This document shows, piece after piece, positions 9,165-18,193 of a stretch of DNA of 64,000 nt. The stretch's first letter is position 1. Each line of letters starts with the position of its first letter. A program made the position numbers and the translations under genes. The DNA is taken from assembly GCF_963664915.1 (NCBI RefSeq), contig NZ_OY761810.1, positions 1,936,661-2,000,660 of the forward strand, in the 5' to 3' direction. A model generated the notes under the pieces. It searched no databases. It had not been told where the DNA came from and saw only the letters and a list, made by a program, of their open reading frames with translations. The stretch comes from an uncultured Caproiciproducens sp. (lineage in GTDB: Bacteria > Bacillota > Clostridia > Oscillospirales > Acutalibacteraceae).

Positions 9165-10082
9165 ATGGATATCATTCTCGGTTTGATTGTAAATGTGCTG
9201 GAAGAAGGATTTATTTACGGTATTATGGCCGTAGGCGTGTACATTACGTACCGCGTGCTGGGTTTTCCGGATTTGTCGGTTGACGGGACTTTTCCGCTTG
9301 GGGCGTGCATTACGGCGGCGTTGATTGCCGCCGGTGCCGACCCGTGGCTGGCCTGCCTGATTGCTTTTGTCTGCGGCGCTGCCGCGGGCTGCCTGACAGG
9401 ATTTTTGCACGTCAAGCTTGGCATTACGGATTTGCTGTCCGGAATCCTTGTGATGACCGGCCTGTGGAGTGTGAACCTCGTTATTACAAGGGGCAAGGCG
9501 GTTATGCCCTTCTACGACAAGAATACAATCTTTAATTCCGGCTTTTCGGGACTTTTAACCAAGAATATTCCGGAGGATTACCGGGTATTAATCATTGTCG
9601 CGATCTCCTGTGTCATTGTCAAGCTGCTGCTGGACCTGTATCTGAAAACGAAATCCGGTCTGCTGCTGCGCGCTTCGGGGGACAATGCACAGTATGTCAC
9701 CTCTCAGGGAAAGAATCCCGGCACCATGAAAATTATCGGTCTTGCCATCGGCAACGGCTGCACAGCGCTGGCAGGCTGTATTTTAAGCCAGCAGACGGAG
9801 TCCGCAAGCGTAGCGAGCGGAACAGGTATGGTGGTTATGGCGCTCGCTTCGGTGATCATCGGCACAAACCTTTTCAGAAAAATCAAATTTGTGAAAGCTA
9901 CTACGGCGGCGGTCTTCGGTGCAATCATTTATAAGGCCTGCCTTGTTGTTGCCATGCAGCTCGGACTGCCGACCGATTATTTGAAGCTTCTGATGGCGGT
10001 TCTTTTCACTGTTGCGCTGATATCCAACAATATGTTCGCAGGGAGGGGGAAAAAGCAAAATGTCAATCCAACCCAAATCTGA
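9165..10082 (+). CDS. trpY: ABC transporter permease (TrpY-like)
   Basis: 305 residues, about eight to nine membrane segments, of the branched-chain-amino-acid-type permease family (BPD_transp_2). Characteristic stretches are YITYRVLGFPDLSVDGTFPLG and the EAA-like segment LRASGDNAQYVTSQGKNPG that contacts the ATPase. It forms the membrane channel of the TrpXYZ importer. It starts 21 bases after trpX and its last 23 bases overlap the start of trpZ, so the two are probably translated in a coupled way. Confidence 0.9.
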   Translation: MDIILGLIVNVLEEGFIYGIMAVGVYITYRVLGFPDLSVDGTFPLGACITAALIAAGADPWLACLIAFVCGAAAGCLTGFLHVKLGITDLLSGILVMTGLWSVNLVITRGKAVMPFYDKNTIFNSGFSGLLTKNIPEDYRVLIIVAISCVIVKLLLDLYLKTKSGLLLRASGDNAQYVTSQGKNPGTMKIIGLAIGNGCTALAGCILSQQTESASVASGTGMVVMALASVIIGTNLFRKIKFVKATTAAVFGAIIYKACLVVAMQLGLPTDYLKLLMAVLFTVALISNNMFAGRGKKQNVNPTQI

Positions 10083-10869
10083 GACAGGCGAGAGCTTTGT
10101 CGGCATGCGGCATATTTATAAAACCTTTAATCCTGATTCAGTGAACGAGGTTGTGCTTTTTACCGATTTCAACATGGAAATTCAAAAGGGCCAGTTTGTT
10201 TCCGTAATCGGCAGCAACGGTTCCGGGAAAACCACCATTCTCAACATTCTGTGCGGCAGTATTCCCATTGACAGCGGCAGCGTTTTTGTGAATGGCAAAG
10301 AAATCAGCAGGCTGAGGGAATATCAGCATTCCAAATTTATCGGCCGTGTTTTTCAGGACCCGGCGAAAGGGACCTGTCCGGAACTGACCATTCTTGAAAA
10401 CATGGCGCTTGCCGATAATAAAGGCGCGTCTTACGGACTGCAAATCGGCGTCAATAAAAAGAAAATTGATTTTTACCGCACGCAGCTTGAACTGTTAAAA
10501 CTCGGTCTTGAAGATAAGCTGAATTTGCCGGTCGCCAGCCTTTCCGGCGGTCAGCGGCAGGCGCTTGCGCTGCTGATCTCCACAATGACGCCGATAGATC
10601 TTTTGATTTTGGATGAGCACACAGCGGCGCTCGATCCCCGGTCCAGCGAAAACGTTATGGAACTCACGGAACGGTTCGTTCGTGAAAAAAAGCTGACTAC
10701 GCTGATGGTCACGCATAATTTAAAGTTTGCCGTCAACTACGGTGACAGGCTTGTCATGATGCACCACGGCGGAATTGTGGTCGATGCGGCCGGCGAACAG
10801 AAAACCGCTCTGGAGACGAAGGATTTAACAGAAAAATTCAATGAAATCAGTATCGAAGTCGGAAACTGA
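10060..10869 (+). CDS. trpZ: ABC transporter ATP-binding protein (TrpZ-like)
   Basis: 269 residues. Walker A GSNGSGKTT (about residues 49-57), signature LSGGQRQAL, Walker B LLILDEHTAALDP and the switch histidine in TLMVTHNLK are all intact. It powers import by the TrpX/TrpY proteins at the cytoplasmic face. The ATG at 10060 has GGGAGGGGG upstream and lies inside the end of trpY. A strong hairpin follows the gene and closes the T-box-controlled operon. Confidence 0.92.
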   Translation: MSIQPKSETGESFVGMRHIYKTFNPDSVNEVVLFTDFNMEIQKGQFVSVIGSNGSGKTTILNILCGSIPIDSGSVFVNGKEISRLREYQHSKFIGRVFQDPAKGTCPELTILENMALADNKGASYGLQIGVNKKKIDFYRTQLELLKLGLEDKLNLPVASLSGGQRQALALLISTMTPIDLLILDEHTAALDPRSSENVMELTERFVREKKLTTLMVTHNLKFAVNYGDRLVMMHHGGIVVDAAGEQKTALETKDLTEKFNEISIEVGN

Positions 10870-10894
10870 TTTTTGCGCAAATATGGCATGATAT

Positions 10895-10950
10895 AAAAAA
10901 AGGAACGCTCCATAAAAACTGAGTTCAGTTCAATGGGCGTTCCTTTTTAT
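10895..10950. terminator. bidirectional terminator between trpZ and Rrf2 genes
   Basis: The arms AAAAAGGAACGC...GCGTTCCTTTTT form a long stem with a loop of about 20 bases, A-rich on one side and T-rich on the other, between convergent genes. Confidence 0.85.
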
Positions 10951-10956
10951 TTGAAC

Positions 10957-11388
10957 TTACAGTCCGGAGCAGTTTCCGGATAATTGCTGGGTTTCCATAT
11001 CTTTCAGCACATTTTCCAGTGTACTGCCGATCAGAACCTCGTTCACACTGCGGTCAATCACATCCCAGACAGTCCGGTTCAAAAAGCTGCGGATTTTCGT
11101 TTTCTCGCCAAGATTGTCGTAAACAGACATGTCCCCTTCCAGCACGGTCATAATATCCTGAAGGGTTATTTCGTTCGCCGGTCTGGCGAGCACATAACCG
11201 CCCTGCGCACCGGCGATTCCGATGACGATTCCCGCGCGTTTTAAAGATGCGAAAATACTTTCAAGATAATTGAGGGACAAATCCTGCCGCTGGGAAATGC
11301 CGGAGAGGGAAGCGCATCCGTCTTCGCTATGCATTGCAAGGTCGATCAGAGCGCGCAGCCCGTATCTTCCCTTAGTTGAGATCTTCAT
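10957..11388 (-). CDS. Rrf2 family transcriptional regulator without Fe-S cysteines
   Basis: 143 residues from ATG 11388 (GAGGCGG five bases upstream; the longer reading frame lacks a site). The N-terminal winged helix is clear: MKISTKGRYGLRALIDLA and LNYLESIFASLKRAGIV with the wing GAQGGYVLARP. The effector region has no cysteines, so it cannot hold an IscR-like iron-sulfur cluster; it is closer in type to CymR-like Rrf2 proteins, which sense cysteine metabolism. It overlaps the upstream Rrf2 gene by 17 bases and the pair is divergent from cysK, which supports a link to sulfur metabolism (inference). Confidence 0.88.
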   Translation of the reverse strand: MKISTKGRYGLRALIDLAMHSEDGCASLSGISQRQDLSLNYLESIFASLKRAGIVIGIAGAQGGYVLARPANEITLQDIMTVLEGDMSVYDNLGEKTKIRSFLNRTVWDVIDRSVNEVLIGSTLENVLKDMETQQLSGNCSGL

Positions 11389-11821
11389 GAATTCCGCCTC
11401 CGTTTTCTGCAATAAATTTATCTTTCAGTTCCTGTAATGTCAATTTGTCGGCTGTGTCGGATATTGCCGAGGAAATACGAACCCATACGTTTCGGCTCAC
11501 ACAGCTTGACCGCACTTTACTTTTGCATGCGGAAAGGCTGGTAACGCACTCGACCGGCACCAGGTCACCCTCAATCGCGCGGATAATCATACCTACGGTA
11601 ATATCCTGTTCCTCTAAATTCAGAATGAAGCCGCCCTTTGCTCCGCGGATGGTCGAAACCAGCCCGGCTTTTTTTAAACTGAAAAATATTTGTTCCATAT
11701 ACGCTGCCGAAACATGAATTCCCGCAGACAGTTCTTTTATGCTCAGTAGTTTTTCATTGCCGAAAACCGCAAGATACAGCATCCCCTCGAGCGCATAGCG
11801 GCTTTTTGTAGAAAGTTTCAT
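11372..11821 (-). CDS. Rrf2 family regulator with three cysteines (IscR-like candidate)
   Basis: 149 residues from ATG 11821, seven bases after GAGGAG. The winged helix is MKLSTKSRYALEGMLYLAV with YMEQIFFSLKKAGLVST and the wing GAKGGFIL. Unlike its neighbour it carries three cysteines spaced C-X7-C-X7-C in ECVTSLSACKSKVRSSCVS, followed by RNVW. This is similar in place and pattern, though not in exact spacing, to the cluster-binding cysteines of IscR. It may sense Fe-S status, and the suf operon with its palindromic operator at 28.55 kb is a plausible target; this is inference. It is cotranscribed with the second Rrf2 gene. Confidence 0.88.
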   Translation of the reverse strand: MKLSTKSRYALEGMLYLAVFGNEKLLSIKELSAGIHVSAAYMEQIFFSLKKAGLVSTIRGAKGGFILNLEEQDITVGMIIRAIEGDLVPVECVTSLSACKSKVRSSCVSRNVWVRISSAISDTADKLTLQELKDKFIAENGGGIHEDLN

Positions 11822-11937
11822 AGGGTTACTCCTCATATTGTGATTTATTATTCATACGTGCAAACGAAAATGTATCTTATTGATTCCTATCATACTATGT
11901 TTCCATGATTGCTGCAATAAAAATATTACTTTTCCTA

Positions 11938-11966
11938 TTGACATTATCATATATATGCTCTATAAT
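11938..11966 (+). promoter_or_regulatory. sigma-A promoter of cysK
   Basis: TTGACA at 11938-11943, 17-base spacer, TATAAT at 11961-11966. It implies a 5' untranslated region of about 175 bases before cysK, long enough for regulation. The gap 11822-12146 also holds the Rrf2 promoter region. Confidence 0.85.
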
Positions 11967-12051
11967 ATCATCAAATCAAATACATTACTAAATAGATATG
12001 TTTTATAATGATTGGGGGAATGTTGGTGAACCGGCTGTTTTTTCTGAGGGC

Positions 12052-12099
12052 GGGGCGTAATATTTATTGTTGTCGCTTACCATATATTGTTTATGCCCC
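12052..12099 (+). promoter_or_regulatory. hairpin in the cysK leader
   Basis: GGGGCGTAA at 12052-12060 can pair with TTATGCCCC at 12091-12099 around a loop of about 30 bases. Just after it is an AT-rich repeated segment (ATACTATACTATATACTATC, 12108-12126) that could be a regulator site. No known riboswitch was recognised. Confidence 0.35.
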
Positions 12100-12146
12100 A
12101 AAGAAATACTATACTATATACTATCATGAATTAAGGAGAGATTATT

Positions 12147-13073
12147 ATGTCTATTGCTAAGAATTTAACGGAACTGATCGGAAACACGCCTCTTTTGGAA
12201 CTGACCAATTATGAGAAGGCGCAAAACCTTGAAGCCACAATTGCGGCGAAGCTTGAATATTTCAATCCTCTTTCTTCTGTTAAAGACAGAATCGGATATG
12301 CTCTGATTAAGGACGCGGAGGATAAAGGATTAATTAATAAAGATACTACCCTCATTGAACCAACGAGCGGCAATACCGGCGTAGGTCTTGCATTTGTTGC
12401 GGCGGCTAAGGGATACCGCCTTATTCTTACCATGCCGGAAACCATGAGCATTGAACGCCGCAGACTTGTCGCCGCGCTGGGAGCCGAGCTTGTGCTCACC
12501 GAAGGTGCCAAGGGGATGAAGGGCGCAATTGCAAAAGCCGATGAACTCGCAAAGGAGATTCCGAATTCCTATATTCCCGGTCAGTTTGTAAATCCGGCGA
12601 ACCCGGCGATTCACCGCGCAACAACCGGGCCGGAAATCTGGCGTGATACCGACGGAAAAGTCGATATTTTTGTAGCCGGAATCGGTACGGGCGGTACCAT
12701 TACCGGTGTAGGCGAGGCATTAAAAGCGCAGAATCCGAACGTTAAAATTGTTGGTGTTGAGCCTGCTTCCTCTCCTGTTATTACCGAAGGAAAATCCGGT
12801 CCTCACAAAATTCAGGGAATCGGCGCCGGCTTTGTACCGGATATTCTGAATACGGATATTTTGGATGAAGTGATACCCGTTGCCAATGAAGACGCTTTTG
12901 CAACCACCAAAGGCCTTGCAGGAAGCGAGGGCCTTTTAGTTGGTATCTCTTCCGGCGCAGCTGTCTTTGCAGCAACCCAGCTTGCAAAACGTCCTGAAAA
13001 CAAAGGGAAACTCATCGTGGCGCTTCTGCCGGATACCGGCGAACGTTATCTTTCCACAGGTGTTTTTGACTGA
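12147..13073 (+). CDS. cysK: cysteine synthase (O-acetylserine sulfhydrylase)
   Basis: 308 residues, standard length. The PLP-binding lysine lies in [15 protein letters not shown] (about residue 42), the substrate loop is [12 protein letters not shown] and the phosphate-binding loop is [16 protein letters not shown]. It makes cysteine and acetate from O-acetylserine and sulfide in the cytosol. An AAGGAGAG site precedes the ATG. It is a single-gene unit between its own promoter and terminator, divergent from two Rrf2 regulators, which suggests control by cysteine or Fe-S status. Confidence 0.95.
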   Translation: MSIAKNLTELIGNTPLLELTNYEKAQNLEATIAAKLEYFNPLSSVKDRIGYALIKDAEDKGLINKDTTLIEPTSGNTGVGLAFVAAAKGYRLILTMPETMSIERRRLVAALGAELVLTEGAKGMKGAIAKADELAKEIPNSYIPGQFVNPANPAIHRATTGPEIWRDTDGKVDIFVAGIGTGGTITGVGEALKAQNPNVKIVGVEPASSPVITEGKSGPHKIQGIGAGFVPDILNTDILDEVIPVANEDAFATTKGLAGSEGLLVGISSGAAVFAATQLAKRPENKGKLIVALLPDTGERYLSTGVFD

Positions 13074-13102
13074 TTCGGCACTTCTATATCATATATTATT
13101 CC

Positions 13103-13144
13103 AGAAGCCGCGGCAGATTTCATTCGTCTGCCGCGGCTTCTTTT
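13103..13144 (+). terminator. cysK terminator
   Basis: A perfect 15-base stem AGAAGCCGCGGCAGA / TCTGCCGCGGCTTCT with a 9-base loop, followed by TTTT. Confidence 0.9.
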
Positions 13145-13361
13145 GTACACACTGCAAAATAATTAATTTACCGTGTGCGCGTAAGTTTTTTTGTATATAC
13201 ATCAACATAAATTATAATTTAATTATGTTATAAGCACACTATTCCTGCAAGTATGATCTGTGATACAATTGTTGTGTCAAATATCGCGAAAAAATCACAG
13301 AGTCTTCACAATGATGACGTATTATAATGATAAAGCTGAAAAAATAGCGGGGGCGAACAAT

Positions 13362-14054
13362 TTGTATCACATTTTGGTTGTGGACGATGAAGAGAAGATT
13401 AGGGAACTGATTAAAAAATATGCCATCTTTGAGGGAAATACTGTCACCGAGGCCGGCGACGGTATGGAGGCGATTGCGGTATGCCGCAGTCATCCCGATG
13501 ATTTTGATATTATTCTGATGGATGTGATGATGCCTGAACTCGACGGGTTTTCCGCGGTGAGGGAAATCCGCAAACACACATCTACGCCTGTTCTGATGCT
13601 CAGTGCGCGCGGCGAGGAATACGATAGAATACACGGATTTGAGCTTGGCGTCGATGATTATGTTGTCAAGCCGTTTTCTCCAAAAGAATTGATGCTGCGG
13701 ATTCATGCCATCATTAAGCGCTCTAAACCGGAAAGCGGCGAGGCGCAGAAGGATATTCAGCGTTTTGAAGGTCTTACGATTGACTTTACCGGGCGTATTG
13801 TGACGGTGGACGGTGAAAAAATCGACCTTTCACCCAAAGAATATGATTTGCTTTTTTATCTTGCAAACAATAAAAACATTGCGCTGACACGTGAAAAGCT
13901 GATTACGAATGTATGGGGCTATGATTTTTACGGCGATGACCGCACGCTGGACACACACATTAAGCTGCTGCGCCGAAGTCTGAAGGATTACAGCAAATTT
14001 ATCGTTACGTTAAGAGGGGTGGGATACCGCTTTGAAGTTGAAAGAACACTTTAA
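13362..14054 (+). CDS. OmpR/PhoB-family response regulator
   Basis: The receiver starts LYHILVVDDEEKIREL, and the phosphoacceptor is the Asp in IILMDVMMPELDG (residue 54 from this start). The lysine is in DDYVVKPFS and a C-terminal winged helix ends LRGVGYRFEV. I chose the TTG at 13362 because GGGGG lies eight bases upstream and the protein then begins at the fold boundary (231 residues). The frame is open further up to ATGs at 13311/13314, which lack a site. It overlaps the kinase gene by 23 bases. The signal is unknown. Confidence 0.88.
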   Translation: MYHILVVDDEEKIRELIKKYAIFEGNTVTEAGDGMEAIAVCRSHPDDFDIILMDVMMPELDGFSAVREIRKHTSTPVLMLSARGEEYDRIHGFELGVDDYVVKPFSPKELMLRIHAIIKRSKPESGEAQKDIQRFEGLTIDFTGRIVTVDGEKIDLSPKEYDLLFYLANNKNIALTREKLITNVWGYDFYGDDRTLDTHIKLLRRSLKDYSKFIVTLRGVGYRFEVERTL

Positions 14055-15471
14055 GTGCATCGGTATCAAGTGGCGGATCTTTGCCTATTTCGCCGGATTT
14101 ACAGCAATTATTTTAATTTTGCTGTGGGTGTTTCAGGTGGTCTTTCTGGACAGCTTTTATAAAGCCATTAAAACCCGAGAAATAAAGACATCGGCACAAA
14201 CGATATCCAAGAACATAGACTCCGCTAATTTGTCCGAGGTAGTACAGAATCTTTCCCAAAACGGCCAAATGTGCATCATTGTTACCGACCAGAACGGAAT
14301 TGTTTACAATAAGGAAGATTCGCTGCCAAACAACGTAATCAGCCGTTTGAATATTTTCAATCTTGCACAGGTTTATGCTGCAACACAGGCCCAGGGCGGC
14401 ACTTACTTTGAAAAGCTATCGCGTAACTTTGAGTCGGGCTCGCTTCAGCGCAGGTCAGCTGAGCCGCCGCGCGGCGGGATGGAAAGTATCATCTATGCGC
14501 AGATTGTGGCCAAAAAAGACGGCACCAAGCAAATGGTGCTGCTGAACTCTACCATTTCTCCGATTGATTCCACTGTAAACACGTTGCGCGTTCAGCTTGT
14601 ATGCATTACAATCGTCATGCTGGTTATGTCCTTATTGCTGGCGCTGTTTCTTTCCAAAAGAATCTCTACGCCGATTATTAAAATCAATGCGGCCGCAAAA
14701 ATGCTCGGTACCGGAAAATATGATGTCGCCTTTGACGAGACGGGGTACAAAGAGATTTCAGAGCTTGGCCAGACCTTGAATTACGCGGCGAAGGAGTTAT
14801 CCAAAACGGAGGAATTGCGCCGGGATTTAATTGCAAATATTTCCCACGACCTGCGTACGCCGCTGACAATGATTACCGGTTACAGCGAGGTAATGCGCGA
14901 CCTGCCGGGGGAAAATACCCCGGAGAATGTACAGATCATTATAGACGAAGCAACGCGCCTGACCACCCTGGTCAACGACGTGCTTGATATATCGAAACTT
15001 CAGTCCGGTACACAGCCGCTCAGCAGGGCTGATTTTAACCTGACGCTGAGCATCCGTACGATTTTGCAGCGCTATTCCAAATTGACGGATTATAATATTA
15101 CTTTTCAGGCCGGCGAAGACATGATGGTGAATGCCGATGAACTGAAGATTTCACAGGTAGTTTACAATCTGGTTAATAATGCAATCACCTATACCGGAAA
15201 GGACAAAATTGTGGAAATTACGCAGCTTGTACAGAACGGCAGAGTGAAAATATCTGTTCGTGACACCGGCGAAGGTATTCCGCAGGACAAGATCAATGAT
15301 ATTTGGGACCGTTACTACAAGGTTGATAAAAAGCACAAGCGTGCGCAGATCGGCACGGGACTTGGACTTTCCATTGTAAAGTCCATCCTTGACATGCACG
15401 GCGGCGCCTATGGCGTGCAAAGCCAAGAGGGCGGCGGAAGCGTGTTTTGGTTTGAATTGAATATCTTGTGA
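14032..15471 (+). CDS. membrane sensor histidine kinase
   Basis: 479 residues. Membrane helices at about residues 16-36 and 185-207 enclose an extracytoplasmic sensor region, followed by HAMP (SKRISTPIIKINAAAKMLG), the phosphoacceptor box LIANISHDLRTPLTMITGY, the N box VVYNLVNNAITYT and ATP-lid glycines (GTGLGLSIVKSIL). It autophosphorylates and passes phosphate to the response regulator encoded just upstream. It opens with a TTG start inside the regulator gene, so expression is coupled. The architecture is VanS/PhoR-like; the stimulus cannot be inferred. Confidence 0.92.
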   Translation: MKLKEHFKCIGIKWRIFAYFAGFTAIILILLWVFQVVFLDSFYKAIKTREIKTSAQTISKNIDSANLSEVVQNLSQNGQMCIIVTDQNGIVYNKEDSLPNNVISRLNIFNLAQVYAATQAQGGTYFEKLSRNFESGSLQRRSAEPPRGGMESIIYAQIVAKKDGTKQMVLLNSTISPIDSTVNTLRVQLVCITIVMLVMSLLLALFLSKRISTPIIKINAAAKMLGTGKYDVAFDETGYKEISELGQTLNYAAKELSKTEELRRDLIANISHDLRTPLTMITGYSEVMRDLPGENTPENVQIIIDEATRLTTLVNDVLDISKLQSGTQPLSRADFNLTLSIRTILQRYSKLTDYNITFQAGEDMMVNADELKISQVVYNLVNNAITYTGKDKIVEITQLVQNGRVKISVRDTGEGIPQDKINDIWDRYYKVDKKHKRAQIGTGLGLSIVKSILDMHGGAYGVQSQEGGGSVFWFELNIL

Positions 15472-15541
15472 TTTTACACCGATCTTCTTCTTTTGCCACG
15501 GAAAGCAATGTGGTATAATAAAGAAAAAGGGAGGCGGCAGA

Positions 15542-16498
15542 ATGAATATATCGGTCATCGGCTGCGGAAGATGGGGCAGCTTTTTAGCATGGTATCTCGA
15601 TAGATTAAATCATCATATAACCCTCTATGGTCGCGAAAGCTCTCAGAAGATGAAAACGCTTCTTGAGGAACGCACCAACGGGCTGGTTACATTAAATAAG
15701 GGAATCGGACTTACGAGTGCCTTTTTCAAAGCGGTTGACACGGCGGAGATTATTGTGATTTCCATCGGAGCGCAGAGTTTTCGTAAGCTGATGCAGCAGC
15801 TGTCTTCGCTTGACCTGGGCGGGAAAACCATTGTGCTTTGCATGAAGGGGATTGAAGCCGATACGGGCAGACGGCTGACGCAGATTGCGGAAGAGTATGC
15901 CCCAAAGGTTCCGTCCGCCATTTGGGTTGGCCCGGGACATGTGCAGAATTTTATAAAGGGAATTCCAAACTGCATGGTGATTGACAGCAGCAGTATGGAA
16001 ATTAAGGAATATCTGGTTAAAGCGTTTTCCAGCGACTTAATCCGTTTTTACTACGGAACCGATTTGCTTGGCAACGAGGTGGGAGCGGCGGCAAAAAACG
16101 TAATCGGCATTGCGGGCGGAATGCTGGACGGGTTGAATCGGACTGCGCTGAAAGGCGCCTTAATGTCCCGCGGTACAAGAGAAATTGCGCGTTTGATTCA
16201 GGCGATGGGCGGCAATGAGATTACCGCTTACGGCCTCAGCCATCTAGGCGATTATGAAGCTACCGTCTTTTCCGAGTTCAGCCACAACCGCCGGTTCGGC
16301 GAGCTGTTTGTGAAGGGGGAGAATTACGGTGAGTTGGCCGAGGGCGTTGCAACCACGACGGCGCTTTTAAAACTTGGCAGGGAGTACAACGTTGAGCTGC
16401 CGATCTGCCGTGCGGTGGACGTGGTGATCAATGGAGGCAAGGAACCGAAAACCGTGCTTTCGGACTTGTTCCTTCGCAGCCTTAAAATGGAATTTTAA
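15542..16498 (+). CDS. gpsA: NAD(P)H-dependent glycerol-3-phosphate dehydrogenase
   Basis: 318 residues. The Rossmann motif is GCGRWGSFLA (usually GAGSWGTALA), and the catalytic region is EVGAAAKNVIGIAGGMLDGL with the lysine in LKGALMSRG. The C-terminal signature is GLSHLGDYEAT...SHNRRFGEL. The enzyme reduces dihydroxyacetone phosphate to sn-glycerol-3-phosphate for phospholipids. GGGAGGCGG precedes the ATG by a few bases. The motif changes are conservative and the length is normal, so I expect an active but somewhat divergent GpsA. Confidence 0.9.
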   Translation: MNISVIGCGRWGSFLAWYLDRLNHHITLYGRESSQKMKTLLEERTNGLVTLNKGIGLTSAFFKAVDTAEIIVISIGAQSFRKLMQQLSSLDLGGKTIVLCMKGIEADTGRRLTQIAEEYAPKVPSAIWVGPGHVQNFIKGIPNCMVIDSSSMEIKEYLVKAFSSDLIRFYYGTDLLGNEVGAAAKNVIGIAGGMLDGLNRTALKGALMSRGTREIARLIQAMGGNEITAYGLSHLGDYEATVFSEFSHNRRFGELFVKGENYGELAEGVATTTALLKLGREYNVELPICRAVDVVINGGKEPKTVLSDLFLRSLKMEF

Positions 16499-16527
16499 TT
16501 GTTGTTTTGAATATTTTTGGGATAAAG

Positions 16528-16556
16528 TTGACAAATTTAGTATATAATTTTACAAT
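16528..16556 (+). promoter_or_regulatory. promoter of the Mrp-family gene
   Basis: TTGACA at 16528-16533 and TACAAT at 16551-16556 with a 17-base spacer, just after gpsA and about 70 bases before the Mrp start. Confidence 0.7.
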
Positions 16557-16627
16557 ATATCTGTTCTATGGACTGGATTCTGCGGCCTGTTGCCGCAAAT
16601 CGTATTATTAAAAAAAGGATGATTTTA

Positions 16628-17461
16628 ATGAGCGAAGAAAATTGTACGCATAATTGCGATTCCTGCGGTGAAAACTGCTCCTCCCGCGAGGCAGGTCCTG
16701 CCGATTTTATTGAAGCACCAAACGCGATGAGCAAAATCAATAAAGTAATCGGTGTGGTCAGCGGCAAAGGCGGCGTCGGCAAAAGCATGGTGACATCCAT
16801 GCTGGCTGTTCTTCTCAATCGCCGCGGCAGTCACACCGCTATCCTTGACGCGGATATCACCGGCCCGTCCATTCCAAAGGCGTTTGGAATGCGGCAGAAA
16901 GCAGTGGGCAGCGAGCTTGGTCTGCTGCCTGTAAAGAGTAAAACCGGCATTGATGTAATGTCCGTCAACCTTCTGCTGGATGAAGAAACTGCACCGGTTG
17001 TCTGGCGCGGCCCGATTATCGCAAACACTGTCAAACAGTTCTGGACGGATGTGATCTGGACGGATGTGGACTACATGTTCGTCGATATGCCCCCTGGAAC
17101 CGGAGATGTACCGCTGACTGTTTTTCAGTCCATTCCCCTTGACGGCATTATCATCGTCACTTCGCCGCAGGAGCTTGTTTCCATGATTGTTGCCAAGGCG
17201 GTTAACATGGCAAAAATGATGAATGTACCGATTGTCGGCATCGTTGAAAATATGAGTTTTATCAAATGTCCGGACTGCGGAAAAATCATCAAGCCCTTTG
17301 GTGAAAGCCATGTGGAGGATATTGCCGCGAAATTCGGACTAAAGGTGCTGGGCAAGTGCCCGCTCGACCCTGAGATTGCGAAAAATTGCGATACCGGCCT
17401 AGTCGAGCTTGTGAACGCACAATGGCTGGACGCAGCCGCCGACGCGGTGGAACAGCAGTAA
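16628..17461 (+). CDS. Mrp/NBP35-family Fe-S carrier ATPase
   Basis: 277 residues from ATG 16628, eight bases after AAAGGA; the longer open frame has no site. The N-terminus has four clustered cysteines (CTHNCDSCGENC), typical of the Nbp35-type ferredoxin-like motif. The deviant Walker A is VSGKGGVGKSMV, and the C-terminal pair is KCPDCGKI. Such P-loop ATPases hold and deliver Fe-S clusters to client enzymes. It has its own promoter and a strong terminator, so it is a single-gene unit. It fits with the Fe-S genes elsewhere in the window. Confidence 0.92.
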   Translation: MSEENCTHNCDSCGENCSSREAGPADFIEAPNAMSKINKVIGVVSGKGGVGKSMVTSMLAVLLNRRGSHTAILDADITGPSIPKAFGMRQKAVGSELGLLPVKSKTGIDVMSVNLLLDEETAPVVWRGPIIANTVKQFWTDVIWTDVDYMFVDMPPGTGDVPLTVFQSIPLDGIIIVTSPQELVSMIVAKAVNMAKMMNVPIVGIVENMSFIKCPDCGKIIKPFGESHVEDIAAKFGLKVLGKCPLDPEIAKNCDTGLVELVNAQWLDAAADAVEQQ

Positions 17462-17488
17462 AGCATAGAATTTAATCAGCGGTTACGG

Positions 17489-17534
17489 ACTGCCCCTTTC
17501 AAACTTATTTTAGGTTTTGAAAGGGGCAGTTTTC
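17489..17534 (+). terminator. terminator after the Mrp-family gene
   Basis: ACTGCCCCTTTCAAA / TTTGAAAGGGGCAGT stem with a short AT loop, followed by TTTCTGTTT. Confidence 0.88.
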
Positions 17535-17608
17535 TGTTTCATAATCTGCCAGAATCAGGTAAATATATGGATAGCCTGTAAACAATCCGTGAAATAATGA
17601 AAAAAGTC

Positions 17609-17666
17609 TTGATTTATCAAAAAGATTGCGTATAATAATATTTTATAAAGTTAACTATTAATGTTA
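17609..17666 (+). promoter_or_regulatory. marR promoter and candidate autoregulatory operator
   Basis: TTGATT at 17609-17614 and TATAAT at 17631-17636 (16-base spacer). About 16 bases past the -10 is an inverted repeat TAAC-TATTAAT-GTTA (17652-17666), well placed for a MarR dimer to block transcription of its own operon with the ABC exporter. The operator role is inference. Confidence 0.55.
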
Positions 17667-17703
17667 TACAATATTCATGCTTGAAACAAAGGAGCGCAAA
17701 CGT

Positions 17704-18159
17704 ATGGAACAGAAGGAAAAAGATAAACTGTTGGAAGCAATACACAGCTTGAAAAGGGCGCAGACGTGGCTCCCTTCTACAGAGGGCATTTCACGGGGCG
17801 AGTATTTTACGCTGCATACGATTCATCACCTTACTGAACATGTGGACGATAGCAAGCCCGGCGCCAAAATTACCGATCTCAGCAATGCGGCGCAAATGAG
17901 CAAGCCTGCCGTTTCACAAATGCTGAACATCCTTGAGGACAAAAAATTGATTGAGCGCGTAATGGCGAAAAGCGACCGGCGCGTCGTTTATGTGAAATTA
18001 ACGGAAGCTGGGGCCGAGCAGCTAAAAAGAACTCATCAGCAGTTCCATTACTGGTTCGATCAGATCATAGAGGAATTGGGAGAGGAGGATACCGCGGAAC
18101 TTGCAAGGCTTGTGAATAAACTGCACACCATTATGGAAAATTTACAGGAATGTAAATGA
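17704..18159 (+). CDS. MarR family transcriptional regulator
   Basis: 151 residues from ATG 17704, nine bases after AAAGGAG. The winged helix is readable: ITDLSNAAQMSKPAVSQMLNILEDKKLIERV, followed by the wing SDRRVVYVKLTEAG. MarR dimers usually repress efflux genes and release DNA when a small ligand binds. It directly precedes the two ABC exporter genes on the same strand with only 34 bases between, so it is probably their local repressor. Confidence 0.9.
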   Translation: MEQKEKDKLLEAIHSLKRAQTWLPSTEGISRGEYFTLHTIHHLTEHVDDSKPGAKITDLSNAAQMSKPAVSQMLNILEDKKLIERVMAKSDRRVVYVKLTEAGAEQLKRTHQQFHYWFDQIIEELGEEDTAELARLVNKLHTIMENLQECK

Positions 18160-18193
18160 ATGACCATTTTTACGTTAGAAAGGATTATACAAC

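Noticed and set aside
16528-16548. TATAAT at 16543 as the -10 for TTGACA at 16528
   Set aside because: Spacer of only nine bases; TACAAT at 16551 gives the correct 17.
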